Origin: Clostridiaceae bacterium
GTDB lineage: Bacteria; Bacillota; Clostridia; Saccharofermentanales; UBA5734
Direction: 5' to 3'
DNA: 7,156 bases
NCBI GenBank assembly: GCA_012511525.1
Contig: JAAZFW010000263.1
Span: 1-7,156, forward strand
Below, one piece after another: positions 1-7,090 of the stretch; the stretch's first letter is position 1; the number at the start of each line of letters is the position of its first letter. Position numbers and translations under genes: made by a program. The notes under the pieces were generated by a model. It worked only from the letters and a program-made list of their open reading frames with translations. It ran no database searches and had not been told where the DNA came from.

Positions 1-17
1 AGCAGGAGCGTTTCCAT
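1..17 (-). CDS. Possible start of a next operon gene, cut by window edge
   Basis: On the minus strand an ATG at 17-15 opens a frame reading M-E-T-L-L that runs off the left end. It lies only 6 bp beyond the aldolase TAA, in keeping with the short gaps of this operon. No convincing Shine-Dalgarno is visible between the aldolase end and this ATG, so initiation would need translational coupling, or the real start may lie outside the window. With five codons no function can be given. Confidence 0.25.
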
Positions 18-23
18 AGTGAC

Positions 24-785
24 TTAGCGCAGAAAGCCGATGCGTTCCAGGGCCTGCCCGATGCCAAGGTCAAGCAGATCCAGTTCGCTGGCAACCCAGA
101 GGATGTTCATGCCGGCCGCGCGCCAGCGATCGGCGACAGCCAGATTGTCGCAGTAGATTCCGCAGGACAGGCCGAATTCCCGGCAGATGGCCATCGTCTG
201 CCGGATTTGCTCCAGAGCCGGCGCGCTGTCGATCTCGAGCGGCGTGCCGACCTGGACCGACATATCGTAAGGGCCGATGACGATGCCAGCGATCTGCTCG
301 TTATAGCGCGCCAGGATGTCCGGCAGGCTGGCCACGCCGTGCGGCGACTCGATCTGCAAGATGAGCAGACGGTTGGCCTGGAACTGGTCGAAGGTCTCTT
401 GGGTGCGGAACTGGTGGCTGCCGCCAAAGCCCTTACGGCCGACCGGGGCAAAGCGAAGCGCGCCGATCGCCGTTTCGACCTGCTCCAGTGTCTCAGTCCT
501 CGGCAGCATGATCCCGTCCGCCCCGAGGTCGATCGTCTTGGCGATCAGGTGGTACAGCGCGTCCTGGACGCGCACGACGGTCGGGATGTCGAGGCCGCGG
601 GCCGCCTGCAGCAGGCCGCCGATCTGCTCGAGGCTGGAGGGTCCGTGTTCGAGGTCGAACAGGATAAAATCGAGTCCCTCCCGGCTCAAATGGGGCATGA
701 CGGCCGGTTCGCGCAGCGTTACGGTGATCCCGAAGACCGTTTCATTGTTTTCCAGCTTGTTTTTCAGTTTCGTCAAATGGTCCAT
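24..785 (-). CDS. HpcH/HpaI-family class II aldolase (2-keto-3-deoxy-sugar-acid aldolase type)
   Basis: This is a 253-aa cytoplasmic TIM-barrel aldolase of the HpcH/HpaI family. The family performs metal-dependent retro-aldol cleavage of 2-keto-3-deoxy acids to pyruvate plus an aldehyde. Visible family signatures are FDLEHGP at 43-49 (D44, E46 and the base-like H47), VRV at 71-73 (R72), LQIES at 143-147 (metal ligand E146) and GPYDMS at 171-176 (metal ligand D174). Length matches the usual 250-270 aa. I chose the ATG at 785 because AGAAAGG lies 8 nt upstream. The longer frame back to 872 would overlap the GH20 gene, and its extra residues look non-native and Cys-rich. Members act on 4-hydroxy-2-oxoheptanedioate, 2-keto-3-deoxy-glucarate or 2-keto-3-deoxy-L-rhamnonate. 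The putative rhamnosidase in the same operon makes the last the most attractive guess, but the substrate cannot be read from sequence. Confidence 0.9.
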   Translation of the reverse strand: MDHLTKLKNKLENNETVFGITVTLREPAVMPHLSREGLDFILFDLEHGPSSLEQIGGLLQAARGLDIPTVVRVQDALYHLIAKTIDLGADGIMLPRTETLEQVETAIGALRFAPVGRKGFGGSHQFRTQETFDQFQANRLLILQIESPHGVASLPDILARYNEQIAGIVIGPYDMSVQVGTPLEIDSAPALEQIRQTMAICREFGLSCGIYCDNLAVADRWRAAGMNILWVASELDLLDLGIGQALERIGFLR

Positions 786-793
786 ATCTGTAT

Positions 794-800
794 CCTTTCT
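794..800 (-). promoter_or_regulatory. Ribosome binding site of the aldolase gene
   Basis: AGAAAGG on the minus strand ends 8 nt before the ATG at 785. It sits in the 31-bp gap after the GH20 gene and decides the aldolase start against the longer frame. Confidence 0.75.
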
Positions 801-816
801 GTTTTGCCGACACGCC

Positions 817-2340
817 TTAGCGGCACAGCAGGTTTTCGAGCAGCCGGATATCCCGCCTGAATTTGATCTCACATTCCTGGTCCAGGCTTTCAGGCGTCAC
901 GCTCTCCGACCAGAGCCGCACGAAGCGTTGCAGCAGGGCCTGGTTCTGCTCGAGCAACCTTTCCAGTGCGGGCCGGTCGATGCCGCTTCGATACATACCG
1001 AGCAGGGCCAGGGTCTGGCGGGCGCGCAGGACAGCCAGCTCCGTGCCCAACAACCAGTGGCGCAGGCAGTGACTGTCGCCCGCCCCCTTTTCCAGGTTCT
1101 CGTTCAGCACGGGCAAGAGCAGCCCGCCAGCCTGCTCACGTTCCTGAAGCAGCCGCACCGCCGCGTCACGATCCGGGCTGTTTGCCAACACATGGAGCGC
1201 TTGGTCAAGTCCGCCGTGAAACGGCCGTTCGAAACGCATCGGCTGCTCGGCCAGGATGTCCATGCCGCCAAGACCGTGGCCGACGGTGTCGAGCCAGCCG
1301 CGCTGTTCGGCGCTCAAGGGACCCAGGGCTTCGTCCGAAAGAGCGATCCAGGTCGTTTCCGGATGACTCAGGCGAACCGCCCAGCTCGTTACCAGGTGGT
1401 CGTAGCCCGCCTCGCGGGCGACTGTGTCCGACACGGCGACGTTGCCGGCGCTAAGGGACACCCGGGGCAGCGCGTAATGGTCGCCTGACGAGCGCAGCGC
1501 GCTGCCGACAACGACCTGGTAGCCGTATCGGGCGATGGCGGACGCGCCGTAAAAATGGTTGAAACGCCCGTCCCGAACCAGATCGGGCAGCAGAACGCGC
1601 AAACGCTCCGGCAGGTTCGCCCAGGCCGATTCACCGGCCGGTTCCCCGGCCAGCCGGAGCGCGCCCCAGATATGCCCGATCGTGTCGCCGGTGGCCTGTG
1701 TGCGCCGGTAATACCAGTCGACGAACCGCGTCTCTTGCGGAAAACGGCCGAACTGGCGGGGGTAGGTCAAGATCTCGTCAGCCCAAAATTCAGGCCGGCA
1801 TCCCAGTTTTAGGCAAAAATCCGCCAACTCGAGCAGGAATCCGACCACCAACTCGCCCGCGTCGCGGGTTCGGCACAGGGGGCACAGGTGCAGGCCGCGC
1901 CGCTCCAGGTGTCCCAGGACTTCGTCACCGCCCAGGTGGATCACGGGCGGTTGGTCGAAGGCGGCAAACACATCCCGGACCAGGTCCTTGACCAGGCGGA
2001 GCGATTCGTTTTTGCTCGGGCACAGCATGTAGGCGTTGCCGACGTTTTCGGCAAGGCAGCCATACGGTTCGTGCCTGAGGATGTGCTCCATGTGGCCCAA
2101 AGTCTGCAGCAGCGGGTAGATGACCAGCCCCAGGCGTTTGCCATAGCGGACCAGATCGCGCCAGGCGTCGGCCGTCAGGGCATCCGCGGCCGCGAAATGC
2201 GGCTGCGAGGGGAAGATCAGCTTGTTGTCGATTTCGATCACGACACCGTCAAAGCCGGCGATTTTGAGCCTGGCAAAGAAATCCCTGAGGTAGTCTTGAC
2301 GGAACATGGCGATCTTGAGATCCAGATGGTAGAGCCGCAT
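817..2340 (-). CDS. GH20 beta-N-acetylhexosaminidase, hexosaminidase D-like, intracellular
   Basis: This 507-aa protein starts directly with a GH20 catalytic barrel. GH20 enzymes release terminal beta-GlcNAc or beta-GalNAc by substrate-assisted catalysis. The motifs run in the order seen in hexosaminidase D: HLDLK at 5-9, with R2 at the place of the conserved substrate-binding Arg; IEIDNK at 35-40; PLLQTLGHMEHILRH at 76-90; and HLGGDE at 135-140, whose D139-E140 is the expected catalytic pair. FWADE at 185-189 and a Trp at 209 probably line the pocket. The GH20 N-terminal domain of secreted hexosaminidases is absent, as is any signal peptide. The C-terminal ~150 residues are probably helical and unassigned. 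A CPLC pair (C153, C156) follows the active site. The start is fixed by AAGGAGA 6 nt upstream, and the gene begins 14 bp after the esterase stop. The sugar specificity is open, since HexD-type GH20s can differ from classical ones. Confidence 0.88.
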   Translation of the reverse strand: MRLYHLDLKIAMFRQDYLRDFFARLKIAGFDGVVIEIDNKLIFPSQPHFAAADALTADAWRDLVRYGKRLGLVIYPLLQTLGHMEHILRHEPYGCLAENVGNAYMLCPSKNESLRLVKDLVRDVFAAFDQPPVIHLGGDEVLGHLERRGLHLCPLCRTRDAGELVVGFLLELADFCLKLGCRPEFWADEILTYPRQFGRFPQETRFVDWYYRRTQATGDTIGHIWGALRLAGEPAGESAWANLPERLRVLLPDLVRDGRFNHFYGASAIARYGYQVVVGSALRSSGDHYALPRVSLSAGNVAVSDTVAREAGYDHLVTSWAVRLSHPETTWIALSDEALGPLSAEQRGWLDTVGHGLGGMDILAEQPMRFERPFHGGLDQALHVLANSPDRDAAVRLLQEREQAGGLLLPVLNENLEKGAGDSHCLRHWLLGTELAVLRARQTLALLGMYRSGIDRPALERLLEQNQALLQRFVRLWSESVTPESLDQECEIKFRRDIRLLENLLCR

Positions 2341-2346
2341 GGTTTG

Positions 2347-2353
2347 TCTCCTT
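2347..2353 (-). promoter_or_regulatory. Ribosome binding site of the GH20 gene
   Basis: AAGGAGA, the strongest Shine-Dalgarno in the window, sits 6 nt before the GH20 ATG. It is one base after the esterase TGA, so ribosomes ending the esterase could restart here. Confidence 0.85.
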
Positions 2354-2354
2354 G

Positions 2355-4328
2355 TCAGCTGAAGGCCAGCCGGTCGGCCAGCCAGCGGTCGAGGTCAGGC
2401 AGGTCGGCGAACCGCAGCATGCCGGGGATGATTCGGCTGCGGACGCGTTCGTCGTCGTAATAGCGCTTTGTGACGATATCCGCCAGGGGGCTTGCCGCGC
2501 CCACCTGAACCACGAGTCGGATCCGCGCATCGAGCAGAGCGGCGACCTTGCCGTAGATGTTGCTGCGGCCGCTTACAAACAGCTGCAGCGCATCCAATCT
2601 GCAGTCCGGCAGCGTCGCGAGCATGTCGATCGCCCGGATGACATCGAAGGCGCGCAGCGCCGCCAGGCTGTCGCCGAGCCAGAGTAAATCGTCGTTCAAT
2701 TTGAACAGCGTGCCATAGTGCTCTTGGATGCCGCGGTCGTTGATCGGACATGGCGCCACATGGCCGACGCCGCTCGGATCCAGGACAAAGACCTGGCTGC
2801 CCTGCGCGCAGGCCGAACGGATCCAGTCAAGATGCGCCGGCAGCGCCAGCGTCCCGTCATCCCACAGCGCCAGGATTGCCGGGGACGGACCGGGCGAAGC
2901 GGCGACCGAGCGAATGCGATAGGCGTGGTTCATGAGGCCCGGCTGCGACCACCAAAGATACGATTGAACCGTCAGGTCTTTCAAGCTTTCGGTCGTGAGC
3001 AGTCGCGCGTTGGGCGCGCAGGCCGGCCGACCCACCAGCACCCGCTCCTCCAGCCAAACGCGGGTCTGTGTCCGGCGCTGTTCGTCGGTCACCCGCTTCC
3101 AACGGTCCATGTTCGCCTGGTTGACAGCCAGGTTCTCCTCGTAGACGAAGCGTGCATCGGGGAAAACCTGTTTCACTTGACCGCCCGGAGTGCACCAGAG
3201 CCGATCCGGTTCGAGGCACGAGATTGCCTTCGGATCTGGATCCGCCTCACGGCCGAGCAAATGGCGCGCCATGAACACAGTCGTCTGCCTGGCCAGTTCG
3301 GGTGTAAATTTGTGGGTCGAATCGTCCTCACAAAGGGTCAGGTTGCCAGGCTTGCCGTACATTTCCCAAAATCGCGCGGCCCGTTGTACGCTGCGCCGCG
3401 TCCCCTCGATCGGAAAAAAATCCGACGTAACCGCATTGACCTGGACCGGGCGCGGCGCCATGGCGAGCAGGAAATCCTCGTGGTCATAGCCCAGCGCGGT
3501 GTAGCAGGGCCAGATCTGTTCGGCATCCTGGGCTCCGCCCGCAAAGAGGTAATCGCGCCGGCTGGTCAGAAAATTCGTCGGCGCCGCGGCGGCGAGACGC
3601 GGGTCGCAGATCATCATCAGGCAGGTCTGGGTGCCGCCGCCCGAGCTGCCGGTCACCCCGATCCGTTCCGGATCGACCTCCGGGCGCTGGCAGAGGTAAT
3701 CGATCGAGCGCATGGCATCGTGGATGAAATAGCGCGTGATCGGCGCTCCGGTCAGAAGACAAGGCGTGCCGGCATGGTCATGCTCAGCGGTCGGCCCCGC
3801 CATGACCGAGGTGCCCGCAGAGGGTTCGAAATAGCCGAATCGCTCCCCTTGCCCGACAGGATCCTGAGCCAGCACGATCAGGCCGGCTGAAACCAGGGAC
3901 CGGCAAACAACTTGGTACGTCTCATATTGTTTGCCCGCCTGGGAATGGCCGCAGAGGAAAAGCACCGCGCCGGTCGGCCCGTCCAGCCGGTCCGGCAGGT
4001 AGAGGTTGGCCGTGACATAAACGTGCGGCCGGGACTCGAAAATGATTTTCTCGATGCGATAGCCGTTTTCCTGGATCTGCCCGGTCACTCGGGCATGGAG
4101 CGGCGCGTCGCAGTCGGGCAGATCGCCCAGTGCATCGATCAGGTCCTGGCGCAGCCGGGTGCGGTAGGCCTCGAGCTGAGCCGGGTTCACGATCTGGTCA
4201 CGCCGCGTGTCTCCGGCGGCAAAAGCGGCCAGAGAGCGGTCGTAGACGACCCGCTGCAGCTGTGACGCGACATCGAAGGTCGCCAAACAGGCGCGCTTCG
4301 TTTTCTGGATCAAGGAATCGGCAAACAT
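2355..4328 (-). CDS. Acetyl-xylan-esterase-like protein with tandem alpha/beta-hydrolase domains
   Basis: This is a 657-aa protein. The first ~360 residues form an alpha/beta-hydrolase of the acetyl xylan esterase / Abhydrolase_7 type. They carry FLCGHSQAGK (124-133), DPVGQGER (156-163) and the nucleophile elbow GSSGG (227-231, nucleophile S229). D303 and H339 (in DDSTHKF) are likely charge-relay residues. A second, weaker hydrolase-like half (about 450-657) repeats the order: strands near 483-490, DPSGVG (517-522, matching DPVGQG of the first half) and VSGRSNIYGK (585-594) where the elbow should be. There the GxSxG pattern is broken, so this half is probably non-catalytic or altered. No signal peptide is seen. 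The likely role is removing acetyl or other acyl groups from oligosaccharides before the neighbouring glycosidases act. The start at 4328 has a G-rich RBS 6 nt upstream. An ATG at 4424 would overlap GH106 by 74 bp without an RBS. Substrate unknown. Confidence 0.85.
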   Translation of the reverse strand: MFADSLIQKTKRACLATFDVASQLQRVVYDRSLAAFAAGDTRRDQIVNPAQLEAYRTRLRQDLIDALGDLPDCDAPLHARVTGQIQENGYRIEKIIFESRPHVYVTANLYLPDRLDGPTGAVLFLCGHSQAGKQYETYQVVCRSLVSAGLIVLAQDPVGQGERFGYFEPSAGTSVMAGPTAEHDHAGTPCLLTGAPITRYFIHDAMRSIDYLCQRPEVDPERIGVTGSSGGGTQTCLMMICDPRLAAAAPTNFLTSRRDYLFAGGAQDAEQIWPCYTALGYDHEDFLLAMAPRPVQVNAVTSDFFPIEGTRRSVQRAARFWEMYGKPGNLTLCEDDSTHKFTPELARQTTVFMARHLLGREADPDPKAISCLEPDRLWCTPGGQVKQVFPDARFVYEENLAVNQANMDRWKRVTDEQRRTQTRVWLEERVLVGRPACAPNARLLTTESLKDLTVQSYLWWSQPGLMNHAYRIRSVAASPGPSPAILALWDDGTLALPAHLDWIRSACAQGSQVFVLDPSGVGHVAPCPINDRGIQEHYGTLFKLNDDLLWLGDSLAALRAFDVIRAIDMLATLPDCRLDALQLFVSGRSNIYGKVAALLDARIRLVVQVGAASPLADIVTKRYYDDERVRSRIIPGMLRFADLPDLDRWLADRLAFS

Positions 4329-4334
4329 GCTTAG

Positions 4335-4342
4335 CCCCCCTT
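4335..4342 (-). promoter_or_regulatory. G-rich ribosome binding site of the esterase gene
   Basis: The minus strand reads AAGGGGGG, then CTAAGC, then the ATG. The spacing of 6 nt is good. The site lies in the 22-bp gap after the GH106-like stop and supports the start at 4328 over the upstream in-frame ATG. Confidence 0.7.
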
Positions 4343-4350
4343 TTTCAGCA

Positions 4351-6888
4351 TCACGGTCTGCCAGATCGGATAAGGCAGACCGGACCGAAAAGCCCGCTGC
4401 CCCTGGCAACCGTCTCCTCCTCAAACCGTTTGGCGATCTTGTGATAAGGACCGATCACGTTCTCCGGCCATTTGTCCAGGACATGGGCCCGGACAAACTG
4501 GTTGGCCATCGAGTTGCTGACCACAACGGTCAGTTCGTTTTCCCCGGCCCGAAGAACGCCGCTCACGGGAAACCGGAACGGCCCCCAGGCTCTTCGGCCG
4601 AGTTCTAGCCCGTTAAGGGCCACGCGGCAGGCAAAGTTGACTTGGCCGAGATCGAGGATGACGGCGTTTTCCGCTTCATCCGGGGTGCAGAAAAACGCCA
4701 GCTTGTAGGCCGCGTCTCCGGAAAATGGCGCGCCCAGCTGTACGGTCCAGTCCCCCAATTCGGTCGGTTGAAACGGCTCATCGCCCGCTTCGATTTCGAA
4801 ATTGTGTTCGCCCACCCGGTACATCTGCTGAGGCCGGATATGCCAGCCGCCGGCTAGATGGCGGATCACATCGCCAGGCCTTGCCGGCTCGGCGACAGTT
4901 GGCACCGGTTCGGCGCCAAACAAGACCAGGCAGGCACCGGCGAACGGCAACTGCAGCGGCAGCGTCCAGCGGCCGTTAGCCTGTCTGGCCCCGGCCGGAC
5001 GCCAGGCCTGGCCGGTTGCGGCATCCAGCACATACAGCGGCCATTTCTCGGCAAAGGTGACGGTGCAATCAAGCGGCGCGAGATCCTCGTTGCAAAGGAA
5101 GTACAGGTGCCCGTCATCCAGGACACGCCGGCAGACGCGCAGCTTCGTCTGCTTTGGCTGGACCTCGACCAGCGGCCGGATACCGCGAAGGTCCGCGGCA
5201 TGACCGGTGGCATCCGTCCAAATGACACGACCGCCTGAGGCCGTCAGCTGGGCCAGCCTGACCCTCGCCTCCGGGCTCAGGTGCCGCGTCGGCGCCAGGC
5301 AAACCGTGTTGTAGTGCATCGGGCCGACCTGCAGGCAGCCGTCATGGACGAGGCAGGCCGGATCGGCAAGAATGTCGTCGTCGATCAGGTCGAAATCAAT
5401 CTGGCGCTCAAGCAACGCTTCGGCTAGCCGGTCGTGCGCAGCCGCGGCCGAAGCGGCCGTCTCGCCGCCGGCCCAGACATCGCGGATCGGGAAATAGAGC
5501 GCGACCGTCACATCCGGCCTGCCCCGGCTGAGCAGGTAGCTGAGCCGCGCCGTGTAGGCGTGGTACAAATCCAAATAGGCGTTCAGCGGATTGGCCTCAA
5601 GCGGAACGAAGGTTGGCCGGATCCGGCCTGCAAAATAATCGCGGGTCGAGGAGAGCGCGTTGCTCATGGCCATCAGGTTGATGCCCCGCACGAACTGGTA
5701 ATGGGTGATCCAAATCATGTCGTCATGGGTCAGGCCGCTGCCGTAGACAGCGAAGGACTCCGTGCCGGCATACGGCCGGTCCGTCTGGTGGGCGACACTG
5801 GAGGCATACTTGGGGAAATGGTGGTTGGGCGCCTTGGTGTTGGCATCGCACTCCTGGCGTTCACCCGGCCAGATCTGGTGCCAGATCGCGTCGACGCACG
5901 GGATGTCGGTCTTCCTGAGCAAGCGCAGGATGTGGCCATAGCCGTGGTGGCTGTTGCCCAACGTATAATCGTCGCCGCCGAAGTGACCGGTTAACAAGAG
6001 CCGGTTCTGGCCGCACCAGGCTTGAATCGGGGCGAAAAAGCATTCGGCCAGGCGGCGCGTCCACCAGTCGAAGAAGTCGATCCGCACCTGGCTGGAGCTT
6101 TCGTCGCTGCTCAGCAGCTGTGGCAGTCTTTCCAGGATGTCATAGCCCTTTTCAGCCTCGAACGCTTCGGCCAGGCCGTCGGTCCAGGGCGGGTTGCTCA
6201 CCTTGGGTTCGTCGAAGAACATGATCGGCACAAGATGACCGAAATGATCGCCAGCCACCTCTTTCCAGGCTTCGTGGCACTGTGCGACGAACTGGCGGGC
6301 GGTTTCCGGATGAAGCAGGTCCGTATAGTTGGGCGTATTATCGGAGCAGACGGCCTGGGCATAGAACAGCTCGAGTGTTATATCTGAATCGGCGGTCAGG
6401 CTTTCGCCTGGAAAAAGCCGGCGTTGACCGGTAAAAGCCGCCAGGCAGTCAGACGGCACGACAGCGGTTTCGCCGCCTTTCAGCGCCTGGAGCTGGCGCG
6501 AGAGCCGTTTTTGGATCAGCTCGGGGTGCGCTTTGACGATGCGTCCAACGTTTCCGCCGGACGGAAAGCCAGGTTCGTCGTTGAGCCAGACGCGCAGGCC
6601 GAGCCGTTCGGCTTCGGCCAGGGTCTCACGGAACAAGGCCTTGAACGGCTCGGTCATGAAGGCAGGCTCCAGCTCGGTCGGCTGACGGTAGGCGCGCCAT
6701 GCCTTATCCTCCGGCAAGATCCAGACACTCTTGGCGCCGATACGGGCAAAGGTCTCCAACTGGCTGAAAATTCCGTCGCGCGACATCTGGTCCAGCCAGA
6801 GCCACATGTAACCGGGCCAATGAAACGCATCCGGCTGCTCGAACTGCGACCAGACCACCTGGTCAATCGCCCTTTCCTGGCAGGACAT
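4351..6888 (-). CDS. GH106-like glycoside hydrolase, putative alpha-L-rhamnosidase
   Basis: This is an 845-aa first gene of the operon. GH106 enzymes are inverting alpha-L-rhamnosidases with a barrel and a C-terminal beta-sandwich. Supporting segments are a barrel start with WLNDEPGFPSGGNVG (101-115), FFDEP (224-228, E227) followed by the family-like spacing to GYDILERLP (248-256), and PKYASSVAH (359-367). AGTESFAVYGSGLT (374-387, E377), PLEANPLNAYLDLYHAYTARLSYLL (429-453, a helix common in this family) and YFPIRDVW (465-472) follow. E227 and E377 are the best candidates for active-site acids. Residues ~710-795 look like a GH2-type jelly-roll sugar-binding domain (LNGLELGRRAWGPFRF at 758-773, then GENELTVVVSNS). 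It is shorter than many secreted GH106 proteins and has no signal peptide. The broader superfamily holds many uncharacterised members, so the fold call is firmer than the rhamnosidase call. The start is set by a G6 RBS 6 nt upstream. Confidence 0.78.
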   Translation of the reverse strand: MSCQERAIDQVVWSQFEQPDAFHWPGYMWLWLDQMSRDGIFSQLETFARIGAKSVWILPEDKAWRAYRQPTELEPAFMTEPFKALFRETLAEAERLGLRVWLNDEPGFPSGGNVGRIVKAHPELIQKRLSRQLQALKGGETAVVPSDCLAAFTGQRRLFPGESLTADSDITLELFYAQAVCSDNTPNYTDLLHPETARQFVAQCHEAWKEVAGDHFGHLVPIMFFDEPKVSNPPWTDGLAEAFEAEKGYDILERLPQLLSSDESSSQVRIDFFDWWTRRLAECFFAPIQAWCGQNRLLLTGHFGGDDYTLGNSHHGYGHILRLLRKTDIPCVDAIWHQIWPGERQECDANTKAPNHHFPKYASSVAHQTDRPYAGTESFAVYGSGLTHDDMIWITHYQFVRGINLMAMSNALSSTRDYFAGRIRPTFVPLEANPLNAYLDLYHAYTARLSYLLSRGRPDVTVALYFPIRDVWAGGETAASAAAAHDRLAEALLERQIDFDLIDDDILADPACLVHDGCLQVGPMHYNTVCLAPTRHLSPEARVRLAQLTASGGRVIWTDATGHAADLRGIRPLVEVQPKQTKLRVCRRVLDDGHLYFLCNEDLAPLDCTVTFAEKWPLYVLDAATGQAWRPAGARQANGRWTLPLQLPFAGACLVLFGAEPVPTVAEPARPGDVIRHLAGGWHIRPQQMYRVGEHNFEIEAGDEPFQPTELGDWTVQLGAPFSGDAAYKLAFFCTPDEAENAVILDLGQVNFACRVALNGLELGRRAWGPFRFPVSGVLRAGENELTVVVSNSMANQFVRAHVLDKWPENVIGPYHKIAKRFEEETVARGSGLFGPVCLIRSGRP

Positions 6889-6894
6889 GAAAAT

Positions 6895-6900
6895 CCCCCC
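6895..6900 (-). promoter_or_regulatory. G6 ribosome binding site of the GH106-like gene
   Basis: The minus strand reads CGGGGGG, then ATTTTC, then the ATG at 6888. Spacing is 6 nt. It is a poly-G variant of the Shine-Dalgarno, like that of the esterase gene. Confidence 0.6.
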
Positions 6901-6917
6901 GATCTGTCACGATGATG

Positions 6918-6963
6918 CTGCAGGTTGCCTCTCGTTCCCTCTTATCATAGCACAAACCTGCAG
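6918..6963. repeat. 9-bp inverted repeat around the operon promoter
   Basis: CTGCAGGTT at 6918-6926 and AACCTGCAG at 6955-6963 are perfect reverse complements, 28 bp apart (37 bp centre to centre). They flank the proposed -10 and start point on both sides. The upstream arm is outside the predicted transcript, so this would be a DNA-level binding pair, not an RNA hairpin. Chance is possible. Confidence 0.4.
6944..6952 (-). promoter_or_regulatory. Extended -10 promoter of the operon
   Basis: On the minus strand TGCTATGAT matches an extended -10 element (TG, one base, then TATGAT, one mismatch to TATAAT). No good -35 lies 16-18 bp upstream, which fits extended -10 promoters that can do without one. 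Transcription would start near 6937 and give a leader of about 50 nt before the GH106-like ATG. Confidence 0.5.
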
Positions 6964-7017
6964 ACGGCTGGCCCTATTCGGATGGCAGTATTTCGGTCGG
7001 GTCGCAGGCAGACGCGG

Positions 7018-7045
7018 TTGACACAATATATCAGAGTGATATATT
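7018..7045 (+). promoter_or_regulatory. Sigma-70-like promoter reading rightward
   Basis: A perfect -35 TTGACA (7018-7023) is followed after 16 bp by TATATT (7040-7045), one mismatch to TATAAT. The start would fall near 7052, leaving about 75 nt of leader before the ATG at 7128. The block is strikingly AT-rich against its GC-rich surroundings. Confidence 0.65.
7025..7045. promoter_or_regulatory. Palindromic operator inside the rightward promoter
   Basis: The arms AATATATCA (7025-7033) and TGATATATT (7037-7045) are a perfect 9-bp inverted repeat around GAG. It fills the spacer and covers the -10 of the rightward promoter, so a dimeric repressor bound here would block it. The shape is reminiscent of AT-rich operators of small winged-helix repressors such as PadR types, but the protein is not identified. 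Confidence 0.6.
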
Positions 7046-7090
7046 AAAAGGAGAAGCCTGCTCGCAAGCAACCGATCTGCCTGAAAAAGA

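Noticed and set aside
786..816. Terminator between GH20 and aldolase genes
   Set aside because: The gap is the longest within the operon but shows no stem followed by a T run.
786..872. N-terminal extension of the aldolase to an ATG at 872
   Set aside because: It overlaps the GH20 end by 56 bp, adds a Cys/Arg-rich stretch outside the family fold, and ignores the good RBS before 785.
316..1488. 390-codon open frame on the plus strand
   Set aside because: It lies antisense to the aldolase and GH20 genes, which have clear motifs and RBSs. Its translation is rich in Arg, Ser and Pro without any domain, as expected of a shadow frame in GC-rich DNA.
1888..2460. 190-codon plus-strand frame
   Set aside because: It is a shadow of the GH20 gene and crosses the GH20-esterase junction; no supporting signals.
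2718..3890. 390-codon open frame on the plus strand
   Set aside because: It is antisense to the esterase gene, with no RBS and Arg/Gly-rich composition and no recognisable motif.
4329..4424. N-terminal extension of the esterase to an ATG at 4424
   Set aside because: It overlaps the GH106-like gene by 74 bp and has no RBS; the start at 4328 has one at 6-nt spacing.
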